NCBI RefSeq assembly: GCF_018446385.1
Contig: NC_055996.1
Location: 126,900,532-126,964,531 of the forward strand
Origin: Zingiber officinale
Taxonomy: Eukaryota; Streptophyta; Magnoliopsida; Zingiberales; Zingiberaceae
Direction: 5' to 3'
Length of the DNA stretch: 64,000 nucleotides
Positions within the stretch are counted from its first letter, which is position 1. Each line of letters opens with the position of its first letter. Below the pieces are notes generated by a model. That model was not told where the DNA came from. It saw only the letters and a program-made list of their open reading frames with translations, and did no database searches. The position numbers were made by a program, and so were the translations under genes. Below are positions 20,925-32,721 of the stretch, piece by piece.

Positions 20925-23195
20925 ATGGCAAGTTTCTCGCAGCCTCTCACCGGCATCCCGGGGCCCTAGTACACCTCTACCGAGTCCCGGTTTGACGCCG
21001 ACGATGCTGAGAGTCTGAAAGCCGCTTTTGAGCTTCCACCCGAACACAAAGTTGTTATTCCTTCTCCCTCTGATCGGCCAAATTCTCCGCCATTTGACAG
21101 TATTTCCTTTTTCAGGAACCATTTTACCACAAGTCTGCAATTTCCCATCCACCATTTTTTTCCCTCCCTGTGTAAATATTTCCGAGTCTCACTTCATCAA
21201 CTAGTGTCGAACTCCTTTCAGCTGTTGTGCGGGGTGGTAGTTCTTTTTCACCTGTACGACATTCCACTTACTCCCCGACTCTTTCATTACTTTTATTATC
21301 CCAAATCTTCCAAGTCGGGGGCTTTCCTTTTCCAAGCCCGAGTGGGTTTCGTTTTCTTTGATAAAATATCGACTTTCAACAAACACTAGAAGGAGTACTT
21401 CTTTTTTGTGTACTTTCCCAAGTGGTCGAACTTTCCCACCTCCTGGCAGCTCGACGTGGTGGCTCAGCCTCTATTAAAGAAGTATAAGAGCCGATCGGAC
21501 TACCTCAACGCAGCTTCGATGTTGGCTGGTTAGAAGTATGACATCCATAAGCTGTTGCTGGAGGGTGTCCTTTATATCTTCAGCTTGAGTCCGATCCGCA
21601 CCCGGCTTCCGTTCAGCCTAGGTATGCTATCTCTTTACTCATTCCTTTGATTCTAATTGATTTTTCTTCCTTTTTTTTAGCCAAAGTTATGCTACATGCA
21701 CATTTGGCCGGCAAGGCAAAGCTTGCGAACATCGTGATCAATACGGTTGCTGTAGAAGAATTGGAGAGTCGCGACCTACAGTTAGTCGGCTCCCAAGAAG
21801 AGCCGCAGGACGAGAGCGAAGCGGCTCCCGCCTTGGCAAGTGGTGGAGTGACCGATGGCTCCCAACCTACTTTCGAATGGCAGCCGGTCGTCGAGATTGA
21901 GGGGGCTTCGGGCTCAGCGTCCTCCGCTAAGCCACTAATCAGGCGCAAGAGGCGTCGGGCGGAGCCTTCATCGAGCTCCGCCACTTCGGGGGTGTGGTCC
22001 GCCGAATGGGTCGAGAAGTTGACCCTCGCTCCTATCCAAGAGTCCACCGCTCTCGAGTCGTCAGATCGGACCCCCTCCCTATCCGGTTTGCCTCAAGGAA
22101 CAGTCTGCGCACTGTCGATGGCCTTCCTGCCACCAAAATCGAAGTCCCAAAAGTCAGGGATCCATCTGGCATCTCCATCCAGGCCATCCGGACGCGCTAC
22201 TTCTGCACAATCAGCCCCGAATGGCCAACGCCATATCACGATGATTCTCCACCCGCCGATCAAAGAGTGGTGCGAGTCGGCAGACACTTCATCCCGAGCA
22301 CCAGATCATCATCCAAGGGTCACTCGCCCAAATATGGACAGATGCCCGAGCCCGCACAGTGATGATTCCTCCGGGGGCACTCGCGGACAACCACACCCAG
22401 ATATCTACTGGGGTAACTAGTAAGTGTTAATGTTCTTTTTAATCAATTTCCGCTCGGCGCTTATATTCTCTCTGTTGCTTGCAATACTAGGTGGAGAGCC
22501 TGGTCATGTGCCAAAGATTCACATTTTTGGAGGCGGAAATGAAGAAGATAAAGGCGTCGAGCGACCAATCCTCCGCCGCTCAAGAGCAAACGAACTCCGA
22601 GGTGGCCAAACTGTGGGCCGATTTGGAGAAGAGCAACAAACTGCTCGAGGCTTAACGGGACAAGAGTGCTGAGCAAGCCACTATGTTGGCTCGGCTCAAT
22701 AAGCAGGTCACCACCTTCGACAATAAAATTGAGTAGACCAATGTGAGAAAGAATCGGGCCATCGAAGACCTCGAACTGAAGAATAAGGAGGTCGGAGCCC
22801 TTACCCAAATACTTAAGGAAGTTGAAGATTTTGCTGGTCAGCAAGAGGAAGAGCTGGTCAGCCGAAGAAGCTGCCCTTCGTGGCCAACTTACCGCCAAAG
22901 ATACCGCACTGCCACCGCGAAGGATGAGCTGGAGGCCTCCCGAGCGGCGTTGAAGACTTATCAAGATATCGAGGCCGGCCGGTTTGAGGCGATGAAGAAG
23001 AATTATATTCGCTCGGATGCGTTCAACGATAAAGTTACCAACCGGGCACTCCGCCTATTCGACCTGGCGATCGACGGGACGATCAAACAGCTTAGAGAAG
23101 GTGGATACCTACCTGCGGCTCTGACCAATAGCATCATCAGTTGGGTTAAACTTACGGCATCGCTGCCTGACGATGCCCTAGACTACCTTGATTGA
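20925..23195 (+). pseudogene. Antisense ORF of element B (gypsy-type putative transposase domain), degenerate
   Basis: This ORF runs opposite to gag-pol, between integrase and the 3' LTR. Exon-like blocks are 20925-21621, 21681 to about 22420, and 22491-23195, with splice-like gtatgc...tttttttag and gtaag...actag borders at the same places as in C. Block 1 starts MASFSQPLTGIPGP and meets a TAG at once; later parts still show FQLLCGVVVLFHLYDIPLTP and FYYPKSSKSGAFLFQA. Two more stops follow (after FNKH and MLAG). Block 2 is a low-complexity Ser/Glu/Ala-rich region; block 3 is a coiled coil ending SLPDDALDYLD. The domain resembles Pfam 'putative gypsy type transposon' (PF04195), known in plant gypsy elements. 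Its role is unknown. This copy cannot encode the full protein. Confidence 0.75.
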
Positions 23196-23523
23196 GGCCA
23201 AGAGTCCCTGTAAAATTTCTATAAAGTTTTTGAATTCTTAATGGATGCTTGTCCGTTCGAACAGGCTTTATTTCCTTGTACGTTTTTTCGACTTCCATTT
23301 TTCTTTGAGCATTGCAGGAACTCGTGCCCTCGTGAATCTAATCTTCCACGATTAGTCTATCCCGCCGACCGATTCCTTTTGTATTCAGAGTTCCATCATG
23401 ATTCTACAAACTTTTGATTGGGTCTAGGAGTATCATGACGAATAGTGTCAAACGACCACTATATTTCGAAGACTTCGAGCTCGACTAATGATGTTCTGCC
23501 AAACAAATTTGATGACCATCTAT

Positions 23524-24716
23524 GTAACGACCCGACCCTTTGGCCTCTTGGGTGGCCCTTATGTCGTCGGCCCATTTGACGACCTCTCATATCGTCGACC
23601 GACGACCCTTTGGCCGTGCCGTTACTCTCTAGGACTTTCCACCCCTGGCAGTGGATTTTTGCCTTCCCCAGGATTCGAACTCTAAACCTCCAGGCTTTAG
23701 TACTAGAGTTTATGAATCCTGGTAACCAAGTGAGATGAGATGATCTCACTTGGTTACCAGGATTCATAAACTCTAGTACTTAAGCCTGGAGGTTTAGAGT
23801 TCGAATCCCAGGGGAGGCAAAAAATCCACTGTCAGGGGTGGAAAATCCTAGTGAGTAACGGTACGGCCAAAGGGTCGTCGGTCGACGACATGAGAGGTCG
23901 CCAAATGGGCCGACGACATAAGGGCCGCCAGTTGGGCCGCCACAAGGGTCGCCAAATGGGCCGACAACATAAGGGCCGACGGTCGACGACATGAGAGGTC
24001 GCCAAATGGGCCGCCAAATGGGCCAAGAGGGTCGGGTCGTTATAATAAAAACTCTACTACTTAGCCTGGAGGTCTAGAGTTCGAATCCTGGGGAAGGCAA
24101 AAATCCACTGCCAGGGGTGGAAAGTCCTAGTGAGTAACGGCACGGCCAAGGGTCGTCGGTCGACGACATGAGAGGTCGTCAAATGGGCCGACGACATAAG
24201 GGCCGATGGTCGACGACCCGAGGGTACCAAATGGGCCGCCAAATGGGCTAAGAGGGCCGGGTCGTTACAATAAAAAGGCGCCTTTTATTGTAACGACCCG
24301 ACCCTTTGGCCTCTTGGGCGGCCCTTGTGGCAGCCCAACTGGCGGCCCTTGTGGCAGCCCAACTGGCAGCCCTTATGTCGTCGGCCAATTTGGATTTTTG
24401 CCTCCCCCGGGATTCGAACTCTAAACCTCCAAGCTTAAGTATTAGAGTTTATGAATCCTGGTAACCAAGTGAGATGATTCTCACTTGGTTAGCAGGATTC
24501 ATAAACTCTAATACTTAAGCCTGGAGGTTTAGAGTTCGAATCCCAGGGGAGGTAAAAATCCACTGCCAGGGGTGGAAAGTCCTAGTGAGTAACGACACGG
24601 CCAAAGGGTCGTCGGTCGACGACATGAGAGGTCGTCAAATGGGCCGACGACATAAGGGCCGCCAGTTGGGCTGCCACAAGGGCCGCCCAAGAGGCCAAAG
24701 GGTCGGGTCGTTACAA
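23524..24716. mobile_element. Compound fold-back element with TGTAACGACCC termini
   Basis: At least three inverted segments share the terminus TGTAACGACCCGACCC. 23524-24041 is a long hairpin centred near 23735 (arms of over 200 bp meeting at 'gagatgagatgatctc'). A half unit covers 24050-24280. A second hairpin at 24287-24716 is centred near 24475. The arms contain 'tttagagttcgaatccc', which matches a tRNA-type B box (GTTCGAATCC), and many 'gggccgacgacataagggccg' repeats. No protein is encoded. The flanks share only 'atct' and show insertion into B's integrase region. It could be a fold-back MITE or inverted SINE-like copies that inserted into each other. Confidence 0.75.
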
Positions 24717-26478
24717 TCTGCTTGGTTATTTTTACAAGCGGCTCGACTTCCACCCACTTCGAGAAGTAATCGACCGCGATGAGCAGAAATTTTCGATGAC
24801 CGGTCGCCATGGGGAATGACCCAACGATATTCATGCCCCATTGGTCGAATAGGTAAGATACTGTGGATGCCTTCATTTCCTCAGTCGGTCGGTGTGGAAG
24901 GTTGTGATACTTCTAGCAAGACAAGCAGGTGGCCACCGTCCGAGCGGCATCTTCTTGGAGGGTCGGCCAAAAATATCCGACCAGGAGTATCTTTCGAGCT
25001 AACGAACGGTCGCTCGGATGGCCTCCGCAAGAGCCTTGATGCACCTCTAACAGAATGTACTCGACATCTTCCGATCCGACGCTTTTGAGTAGGGGCCTGG
25101 AGAAGGCTCTCTTATAAAGCTAGTCCCCAATCAAGGTGAACCGTCTGACCCTCTTCTTAAACAGGTGAGCTTCTTCCGGATCGACAAGTGTTACTCCCGA
25201 ACGTAGAAACTCTGTCAGAGTTGTCCTCCAGTCATTCGAGAAGGTTATTCCTTCCATTCGGTCGATATGTGCCACAAGCGAGACTTGTTCGATCGGCTGC
25301 CCTATGACGATCGACGACATCGAACTGGCTAACTTTTACCAACTTATCTGTCGCCTGGTTCTCCGATCGGGGGATCTTTTGTATAATGACCTCCTGAAAG
25401 TTGGTATTCAGCTTCTCGAAAGCCTCCGCATAGAGCCTGAGTCGAGCATTACTTATATCGAATGTCCTGGATAGCTGTTGAGCGGCCAACTGAGAGTCTG
25501 AGTGGATGAGGACTTTAACGGCTCCCACATGCTGGATTGCTTGTAGGCCAGCTATCAATGCCTCATACTCTGCTCCTTTATTACTGGCCCTGTAATCTAG
25601 CCGAACGGAGAGCTGCATCCGGTCTTCCCAAGGTGAGATAAGCAATATGTCGATTCCGCTGCCTTGCCGAGTGAACGAGCCATCAACATATATCTTCCAT
25701 GTTGCCTCTGGCTCGACACTCTAGACTTCTATGACAAAATCCGCTAAGGCCTAAGCTTTGATTGTCGCTCGGGGTTGATATTGAATGTCGAATTCGCTTA
25801 ACTCGGTCGTCCATTTGATTAGCCTTCATGATGCTTTGGGGTTGAGAAGTACTCGTCCCAAGGCTCTGTTAGTTAGCATAATAATTGAGTGCACTAGGAA
25901 GTATGGACGAAGACTCCGAGCGGCGAGAATCAAAGCATAAACTAATTTTTCGAGACCGGTGTCACGAGACTCTGCATCCTTCAATATATGGCTTAAAAAA
26001 TATACAGGTTGCTGATCTTGGCCGTTCTGCCTAACCAGAGCCGATCTAATGTATGTTCGTTGGATGACAGATAAATCTAAAGTGGCTCATCAACAACTGG
26101 TTTGGCCAATACAGGCAAGCAGTTTAGATATTCCTTGAGCTCTTCTAATGCCCAATCACACTCGGTGTCCCATTAGAATTTCGTGACTCGGCGAAGCACT
26201 TTGAAGAATGGCAGACTCCAATCGGATGACTTGGATATGAATCTAGATAACGTCGTCATCCGATCGGTCAGCCGTTGAGCTTCCTTCAAGTTTCGAGGCG
26301 GCGACATGTCTTGCAATACTTTGACTTTGCTTGGATTGGCTTCAATGCCCCGCTCGATAACAATGTGACCCAGGAAGTGACCACTCTTCATGCCGAACAG
26401 ACACTTGTCGGGATTTAGCTTTATCCCATAGGTTCTCAGTGTTTGACAAGTCTCATTGATATCTGTGCATAGGTCAGC
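24717..26478 (-). pseudogene. Element B integrase, RNase H and RT 3' part
   Basis: Minus-strand homology to C's pol is continuous: integrase core (FDQWGMNIVGSF, VDYFSKWVEVEPL near 24730-24860), the zinc-site region near 24900, RFTLIGD near 25125, RNase H (LDYRASNKGAEYEALIAGL near 25550), and RT thumb/connection (GHIVIERGIEANPSKVKVL near 26330). Stops and small indels break it into short frames. It stops at the insertion of D within RT, which resumes at 29903. Confidence 0.85.
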
Positions 26479-27428
26479 TGTTGGAACCCCAAGGTTGTTT
26501 TGGTGTGATCAACAAGTTAAGTTAGGTCCTGCGTTGTTTCTAACCTTGTGTCTAAGTGTGCAGGAGCTTAGGAGCACAGGTACTCGAGCGGAAGACGCAG
26601 CTAGCGAGAAGGACGGCACGCTGTGCGTCCGAGGGACGAGGTGCTACGGAAGAGTACACCGGCGGACGAGAAGGAAGTGCGGTGGTTCCAAGGCGTGCGA
26701 GCGGAAGATTGCTCGGGGAGCAGAGAGGCGCTAGCGAAGGTTGGCACGGGTGCGGCAGGGCGAAGTCTGCGGATGAGTCCGAGGGACGAGAAGCCGGAGG
26801 GAAGCCTGCTCGAGAAGACCGGAAGATGGGTTCGGGTGAGCCCTATTCCGGATGGCCGAGATCACTCAAGCAAGCGGAGCCGAAGCAGAAGACCCGGACC
26901 GAGGCAAACTGAACTGGAGCAAAGGGCCCGGACTGAAAAAGTCAACTCTATTGACTTTCTTAGTTTGGGCACCCAGACTTGGATATTATCCAGATCGTGG
27001 TCAAACATGATCGATGAGAGGAGGGATAAAATTTTATCCCCTCCCAGGCATCTGGAACCCTTCCAAGCGCCTCGACCAAGGCTATAAATATAGTCTTGGT
27101 CCAAGAAGCTCAATAAGACAAGCAATTCTGATCACAATACTTGTATGCTTTCATTGTTAGTTTAGCTTCTTATTTTTCTGTGCTTGAATGCTGTACGAGG
27201 TTTCTCCGCCCGAAGGAGTTTTATTGAGCTTAATCTTCCTTGGATTAACAACCACATCGGTTGTAACCAAGTAAATCTTTTGTGCCTCACTTTTCTTTAT
27301 GCTTTTAATTTATCTGCTTAACTTAATTATGCAAGTGTTAGCCTAAAGAGTTCGAGGAGGGTTTGTTTTCTTTTCTGTGTTAGCAGGATATCCAACAACC
27401 CCCTCCTAGCCGGCCCAACGGTCCTACA
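26479..27428 (+). repeat. 5' LTR of element D
   Basis: 950 bp. It has a TATA-like ctataaatatag near 27082 and a 'cgaaggagttttattgagc' block shared with the partner. It ends 'cggtcctaca'. Confidence 0.88.
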
Positions 27429-27536
27429 AGTGATATCGAGAAGCTTTCAATCAACCTAAGAACTAGCAACCAACAATGGTGAGCTAGCGACTACCCACCT
27501 GCATTCGAGGGGGAGTTTTCCATCTGGAAACAAAAC

Positions 27537-28562
27537 ATGGAGGTATACCTTAACTCAGATTCTGATATTTCTTTAATAATGAAATTTGGTTATGAAGAAC
27601 CAAAGGACACGAACGGAGAAGGACTCTATCTACGCCTCTGGAACGAAAAGCAACGTGAGGAGTCTATGGCAAATGGGCAAGCAAAATATTATCTTCTGAA
27701 TGTAATACCAAAGGAAGATTTCAAAAAGGTCGTAGATTATGAAAGCGCAAAAGAACTTTGGGAAAAGTTCTTGCAGCTCTACGAAGAACCTTCAGAAGCT
27801 GACACCTCAATAGACACCGAGCCACCGACAGAAGAGTCCGAAATCGAGGTAAGTACTACAACAGCCGAAGTACATCCCGAGATCGATGAAGGGGAAGAAT
27901 CTTCGGAAGAAAGCAACTCGATAGGGGGAGAATCAATTACTGACAAGGTAAGTCAGGTATGGACTCGAACATTTGATCAATTGAATGATTCAATCGAAGA
28001 ATTGCCTGAAAATTTTTGCGAATCATCGAAAGAGTTTTTTATATTAGAAAATCAATTGTCAAACTTATCCTGCAAATTTGAAATATTATCGAAAGAGTTC
28101 TTCGAATTTCAAAATATCTTAACAAAAGAATTTTGCAAGTTGGAAACTTTGCTAAAAAACTTTTGTGAATCACAAAGAAGTTTTTCGAAAGAATTATGCA
28201 ACTTAGAAATATTATCGAAAACTTTTTCTGGTCCTAAAAATTTGGAAGTACAAATTACTTTATTGAAAAAGTTTTATGAATTAGAAATTGATTCATCGAA
28301 AAATATTTTCGGATTAAGAAACCTATTATTAATAGATTCCTGCAAATTCTTATTGTTAAAAAATTCTGGCAAATTACAAAATATTCTTTCAAACGAATTT
28401 TGCACATTGCCGAAAGATTTTTTTATATTATTGAGGAATATTATCAAGTTAGAATTTATGCTATTTGAATATTTTTGTGAAGTTGAAATTCAAAAAATAA
28501 TAGAAATTAACATGATACAAATCGTTGCATGTTTAATATTTGTGGCTTTAAATTTGAAATAG
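27537..28562 (+). CDS. Gag-like protein of element D with heptad-like Phe/Leu repeats
   Basis: Open for 341 codons, beginning MEVYLNSDSDISLIMKFG. Homology extends upstream of this ATG in the same frame (AFEGEFSIWKQNMEVYL), but a TGA lies just before, near 27480, so the original start is lost or shifted. The first 90 residues look like a copia UBN2/DUF4219-type gag (YYLLNVIPKEDFKKV, SAKELWEKFLQLYEEP). Then comes an acidic Glu/Ser/Thr linker, and after that about 180 residues of imperfect 14-17 residue repeats of the type 'SKEFFEFQNILTKEFCKLE', rich in Phe, Leu, Lys, Glu and regularly placed Cys, predicted to be helical. No zinc knuckle is seen. The protein could still assemble in trans with another element's gag, but this is inference. 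Confidence 0.65.
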   Translation: MEVYLNSDSDISLIMKFGYEEPKDTNGEGLYLRLWNEKQREESMANGQAKYYLLNVIPKEDFKKVVDYESAKELWEKFLQLYEEPSEADTSIDTEPPTEESEIEVSTTTAEVHPEIDEGEESSEESNSIGGESITDKVSQVWTRTFDQLNDSIEELPENFCESSKEFFILENQLSNLSCKFEILSKEFFEFQNILTKEFCKLETLLKNFCESQRSFSKELCNLEILSKTFSGPKNLEVQITLLKKFYELEIDSSKNIFGLRNLLLIDSCKFLLLKNSGKLQNILSNEFCTLPKDFFILLRNIIKLEFMLFEYFCEVEIQKIIEINMIQIVACLIFVALNLK

Positions 28563-29029
28563 TATGATTTAAGAAGTTTTGATAAATTAAAATAGAAATT
28601 TAAATCCTGTTGATAAAGAACATTAGAACAACAATTAAATAAATGCAAAGAATTTTTTTTTCGTTATTAATTTTACTAAATTTTCTTAGAATGATTTTTT
28701 TTGAAAATTATTGCAAAATTTTCAAAGTTCTCGAAATTGCTCTAAAAGGATCTTAATGACTTAGAAATTCTTTTGTTTAAAGGTATTTTTTTTCTAAGTC
28801 TTTAACCCTTAGATTGTTTTTCTTGAAACCCCATTTTTATTGTGATCAAAGGGGGAGAAGAGAAAGTATAAGTCTAGGGGGAGGTAGAGAAAATTGAACT
28901 TTTCTGTTAAATTCTGTTAAAATTTAATTTTATCTATCATGTTGCATGTTATTGCAATAAACTGTTTAATTTCATATTTATTTTTGACCCTAGCTTAACT
29001 TGGGTTGATCACACCAAAAAGAGGGAGAT
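28563..29029 (+). other. Element D 3' non-coding region and purine tract
   Basis: AT-rich sequence after gag with two purine-rich G tracts ('caaagggggagaagagaaag' near 28850 and the terminal AAAAAGAGGGAGAT at 29016-29029). No pol sequence is present, unlike full-length copia elements. Confidence 0.7.
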
Positions 29030-29897
29030 TGTTGGAACCCCAAGGTTATTTTGGTGTGATCAACAAGTTAAGTTAGGTCCTGCGTTGTTTCTAACCTTGT
29101 GTCTAAGTGTGCAGGAGCTTAGGAGCAGTGCTCGGCGGAAGGCTAGCGAGAAGGGGACTCGGTGCGTCCGAGGGACGGAGCTGTGGAAGAGTACACCGCG
29201 GACGAGAAGGAAGTCACGCGGTGGTTCCGAGGTATGAAAGCCGGCGGAAGATTGCTCGGAGAGCAAGAGGCACAGCTAGCGAGAAGGAAGGTGTAGGGAC
29301 GAGGTGACTGCGGATGAGTACACGGTGGACGAGAAGGAACAGCGCGGCATTCGAGGGACGAGAAGCCGGGAAGGAAGCACGCTCGAGAAGACCTGAAGAT
29401 GGGTTCGGGTGAGCCCTATTCCGGATGGCGGAGATCACCCAAGCAAACGGAGCCGGAGCGAACATACCCGGATCGAGATGAGCTGAACCGGAGTCGAAAA
29501 GTCAACTTATGTTGACCTTAGGGCTCCGAATCGACTTTTCAACAGGATCGAGTTTTGACTCGATCCGACCGTTGGGGGATAAAATTTATCCCCTCAGGGT
29601 GCCCGGAACTGCTTGCACACTCTCTTTTAGTCTAAGCTTCTGTTTTCTGCACTTCAACGCTGTACGAGGCTTCTCCGCCAGAAGGAGTTTTATTGAGCTT
29701 AATCTTCCTTGGATTAACAACCACATCGGTTGTAACCAAGTAAATCTTTTGTGCCTCACTTTTCTTTATGCTTTTAATTTATCTGCTTAACTTAATTATG
29801 CAAGTGTTAACCTAAAGAGTTCGAGGAGGGTTTGTTTTCTTTTCTGTGTTAGCAGGATATCCAACAACCCCCTCCTAGCCGACCCAACGGTCCTACA
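29030..29897 (+). repeat. 3' LTR of element D
   Basis: 868 bp, paired with 26479-27428, ending 'cggtcctaca' before TSD TCAGC. It lacks several stretches of the U3 region seen in the left copy and shows a deletion around the TATA region (29595-29625). Confidence 0.88.
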
Positions 29898-29902
29898 TCA
29901 GC

Positions 29903-31266
29903 AACTCAGAGGGATTTAATTAATATGTCGTCGACGTATACCTCCATATTATGGTCGATCTGCCATCGGAACACCTTGTTCATCAGCCTTTGGTAGGTGG
30001 CTCCGGCATTCTTGAGTCTAAAGGCATGACGTTATAACAGTATGTTCCGTCAGCTGTAATGAAGCTGACCTTCTCCTGGTCCTCACGGGCGAGCGACACT
30101 TGGTGATACCCTTGGTATGCGTTGAGCATGCAGATCAGCTCGCAGCCTACCGTTGAGTCCACCATCTGGTCTATCATGGACAGCGGATAGAAGTCCTTCG
30201 ATCATGCCTTGTCCAGATCATGAAAGTCGATACAGATCTGTCATTTATTGTCTGGCTTGGAGACTAACACAACATTGGCTAGCCAGCTTGGCAATTGAAC
30301 TTCCCTAATATGGTCGACCTCTAGCAGCTTGTCTATCTCCGCCCTGATAATCACATTTTTCTCCACGCTGAAGTCCCTCTTTCTTTGCTTTACTGGCCGA
30401 GCATCCGGCCGGACATGAAGCTCATACTAAGCCACACTCGGGGAGATACCAGGAAGCTCATGTGTCGACCAGGCAAACACATCGTGATTTTGTTTAAGGC
30501 AGGCGACCAACTCTGCCTTCTACTCCACCTCCAGGTTGGCAGCGATAAAGGTGGTTGCTTCCGCTCGGCCGGGGTAGATCTGAACCTCCTCCTTTTCTTC
30601 ATACACCAAGGTAGGAGCCTTTTGAGTGATTTCATTTACCTCCAAGCGCGAATTCTTCCAAGCGCTCCTCGCCTCAGACTTGACCATCTCAACGTAGCAT
30701 CGCCGAGCAGCCAACTGATCGCCTTTGACCTCGCCCACCCGATCATCCACCAAGAACTTGATTTTTTGACAATAAGTAGATACCACCGCTCGGAGCTCGT
30801 TGAGGGTCGGTCGACCTAGGATGATGTTGTAGGCAGATGGTGCGTCCACCACGATGAAGTTGGTGATCCCGGTTCTCCTCAGTAGCTCCTCATCGAGCGA
30901 GATGGCCAGTCGAACCTGTCCGAGCGGCAGTACTTCATTGCCTATGAAACCGTACAGCAGGGTCGTCATGGACTGCAACTCATTTCGATCAATTTGTAAT
31001 TGATCGAACGCCTTCTTGAATATGATGTTCACTGAACTCCTTGTATCAACAAAAGTTCGATGAATTGTGTAATTAGCGATTACCGCCCGGATGATCAACG
31101 CGTCGTCATGAGGGATCTCCACTCCCCCTAAGTCGTTGGGGTCGAAGCTAATCTCGGGCCCTTCAGCCTTCTTCATGCTGCATCCCATAGCGTGGATCTC
31201 CAGCCGCTGGACGTACGACTTCCTGGCTCTATTGGAGTCACCGCCGATCGATCCTCTGGCTATCAT
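29903..31266 (-). pseudogene. Element B RT 5' part and protease; protease active site changed
   Basis: The minus strand shows RT motifs (CMLNAYQGYHQVSLAREDQE, VSFITADGTYCYNVMP) and, upstream, the protease ORF 31266-30520 with ALIIRAVIANYTIHRTFVDT followed by RSSVNIIFKKAFDQLQID. Gypsy proteases need a DTG (or DSG) triad; element C has DTGSS at this place and B has DTRSS, which should abolish activity. The ORF continues through the linker (VVDAPSAYNIILGRPTLNEL, LVYEEKEEVQIYPG). Stops interrupt RT. Confidence 0.85.
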
Positions 31267-32721
31267 GCCTATCTCTCCTTTAGATGCATTGTTCCTATTT
31301 TCTTCTTCTTGAGCGGATGGTCTATTTCGCTCGATCGGTACTTTGGAGGGGTCGGTATTATCCCTCCGCTGATGCTGGTGGTGCCGCTCGGGCGCCCTTC
31401 TGTCGTCCTCTTGCCACTCAGTAGATCAATGTCTTTGTTGTCGATCGAGAGAAGGAGATCGGTGGTGGTATCCTCTTGGAGCTGATCGGCTGACGATTGG
31501 TATTAGATCACGACAATCACGCGTGTTGTGAATTGCCGACTGGTGGAAAGAACAGAACATAGACGTCCATAACTTGCCTTTTGCCGCTTTATACCAACCG
31601 GAAGCCACATGCTACACGGCATGTGTCCTGGTCTCTTGGTGCGGCTGTGTTCCTTTGGCCCTTGGCCCTTTAGGCAGCTGATAGCTGCCTGACGGTCAGC
31701 GCTCGGTCGGCGCCAAGGGTTCGATCGACGTCTCTTTTCTTCTAGCCTCCTGGGCTTCTTCCACATTGATATATGTGTTGGCCTTCTTGAGCATGTGGTC
31801 GAAGTCCCAAGGCGGCTTCCTGATGAGTGATCGGAAGAAATCTCCCTCGACGAACCCCTAAGTAAAGGTGTTCATCATTGTTTGGAATGAGACCGAGGGG
31901 ATGTTCATGGCTACTTGATTGAAATGTTGTATGTATGCTCGAAGCGTTTCTTTTTATCCTTGCTTTAGGGAGAAGAGGCTGACGCTCGTCTTTTGATAGC
32001 GTCAGCTGCTGGTGAAGTGATGTAAGAAAGCAGTTCGGAAGTCCTCGAAGCTACGTATTGAGCCGTCTGATAATTTTTTGAACCAACGCTGCGCCGATCC
32101 GGAGAGGGTAGTGAGAAAGACTCGACACTTCACCCCGTCTGTATACTAGTGCAGCGTGACTTCATTATCGTACTGATCCAGATGATCATCTGGATCGGTC
32201 AATCCGTTGTATGTCCCGATCGCCAACGAGGTATAGTATCTAGGTAGAGGGTATTGTAAGATCTCCTCGGAGAATTATCGGTTGATCCGTTCGAGCGACG
32301 CGTTGCTTTGGGGCTCCTTGCCTTTTCGTGCATCCCGAATGGGAGCATCATCCGAAGATTATCTCCGCTCTTGATTCACCTAGGCTATCTCCGAGAGGGT
32401 TTAGAACAAGACACGATGAAACGGGATCAGCGCAGGTGGCGCTTCCCCCTATGTGTCAGTCGGTCTTCTGTTTTGCCCCCATACGGAGATTTACTCCGCT
32501 CGGCCTTCCTGCCCCACTCGCCTATCGACCGCCGATGTTGCAGGTTGTAGCGCTTATTGATTAGCTAACGCCTGTTGTTGCTGTTGCTTGATCATCTTCG
32601 CTGCTCAGGCTTGAATGAGCATCTCGAGCTCTTCCTGGGTGAGCATCACGATGGTGAGTCGTCCAACGTCCTCCATCTTCTGGGCTCGGATGCACGTGAC
32701 GTTCTCACAGACGGCGCCAAA
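31267..32721 (-). pseudogene. Element B gag, degenerate, and primer-binding region
   Basis: Homologous to C's gag (47720-46400): zinc-like FCSFHQSAIHNTRDC near 31550, the capsid segment near 31860-32200, and the leader near 32640. Many stops and indels. The region 32706-32721 reads on the minus strand 'ttggcgccgtctgtga', the primer-binding sequence shared with A and C. Confidence 0.8.

Larger units (their letters stand above)
26479..29897 (+). mobile_element. Gag-only copia-like LTR retrotransposon D, nested in B
   Basis: A 3.4-kb plus-strand element has LTRs 26479-27428 and 29030-29897 (TGTTGG...CCTACA), a perfect TSD TCAGC (26474-26478, 29898-29902), a purine tract AAAAAGAGGGAGAT directly before the right LTR, and a degenerate primer site after the left LTR (TGATATCGAG, where TGGTATCAGA is usual). 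The only coding region is a gag-like ORF (27537-28562). No pol domain is present. The LTRs differ in length (950 and 868 bp), mostly through indels in the purine-rich 'gacgagaagg' part, so it is older than the gag-only element at 789-5569. The window's first 631 bp belong to a related LTR. Confidence 0.88.

Noticed and set aside
22093-22964. Minus-strand frames opposite the antisense ORF in element B
   Set aside because: They are shadows of the plus-strand coiled-coil ORF; the homologous region in C supports the plus strand.
23524-24716. A real tRNA gene, because of GTTCGAATCC motifs
   Set aside because: No cloverleaf, anticodon arm or A box at the right distance could be built around any of the motifs.
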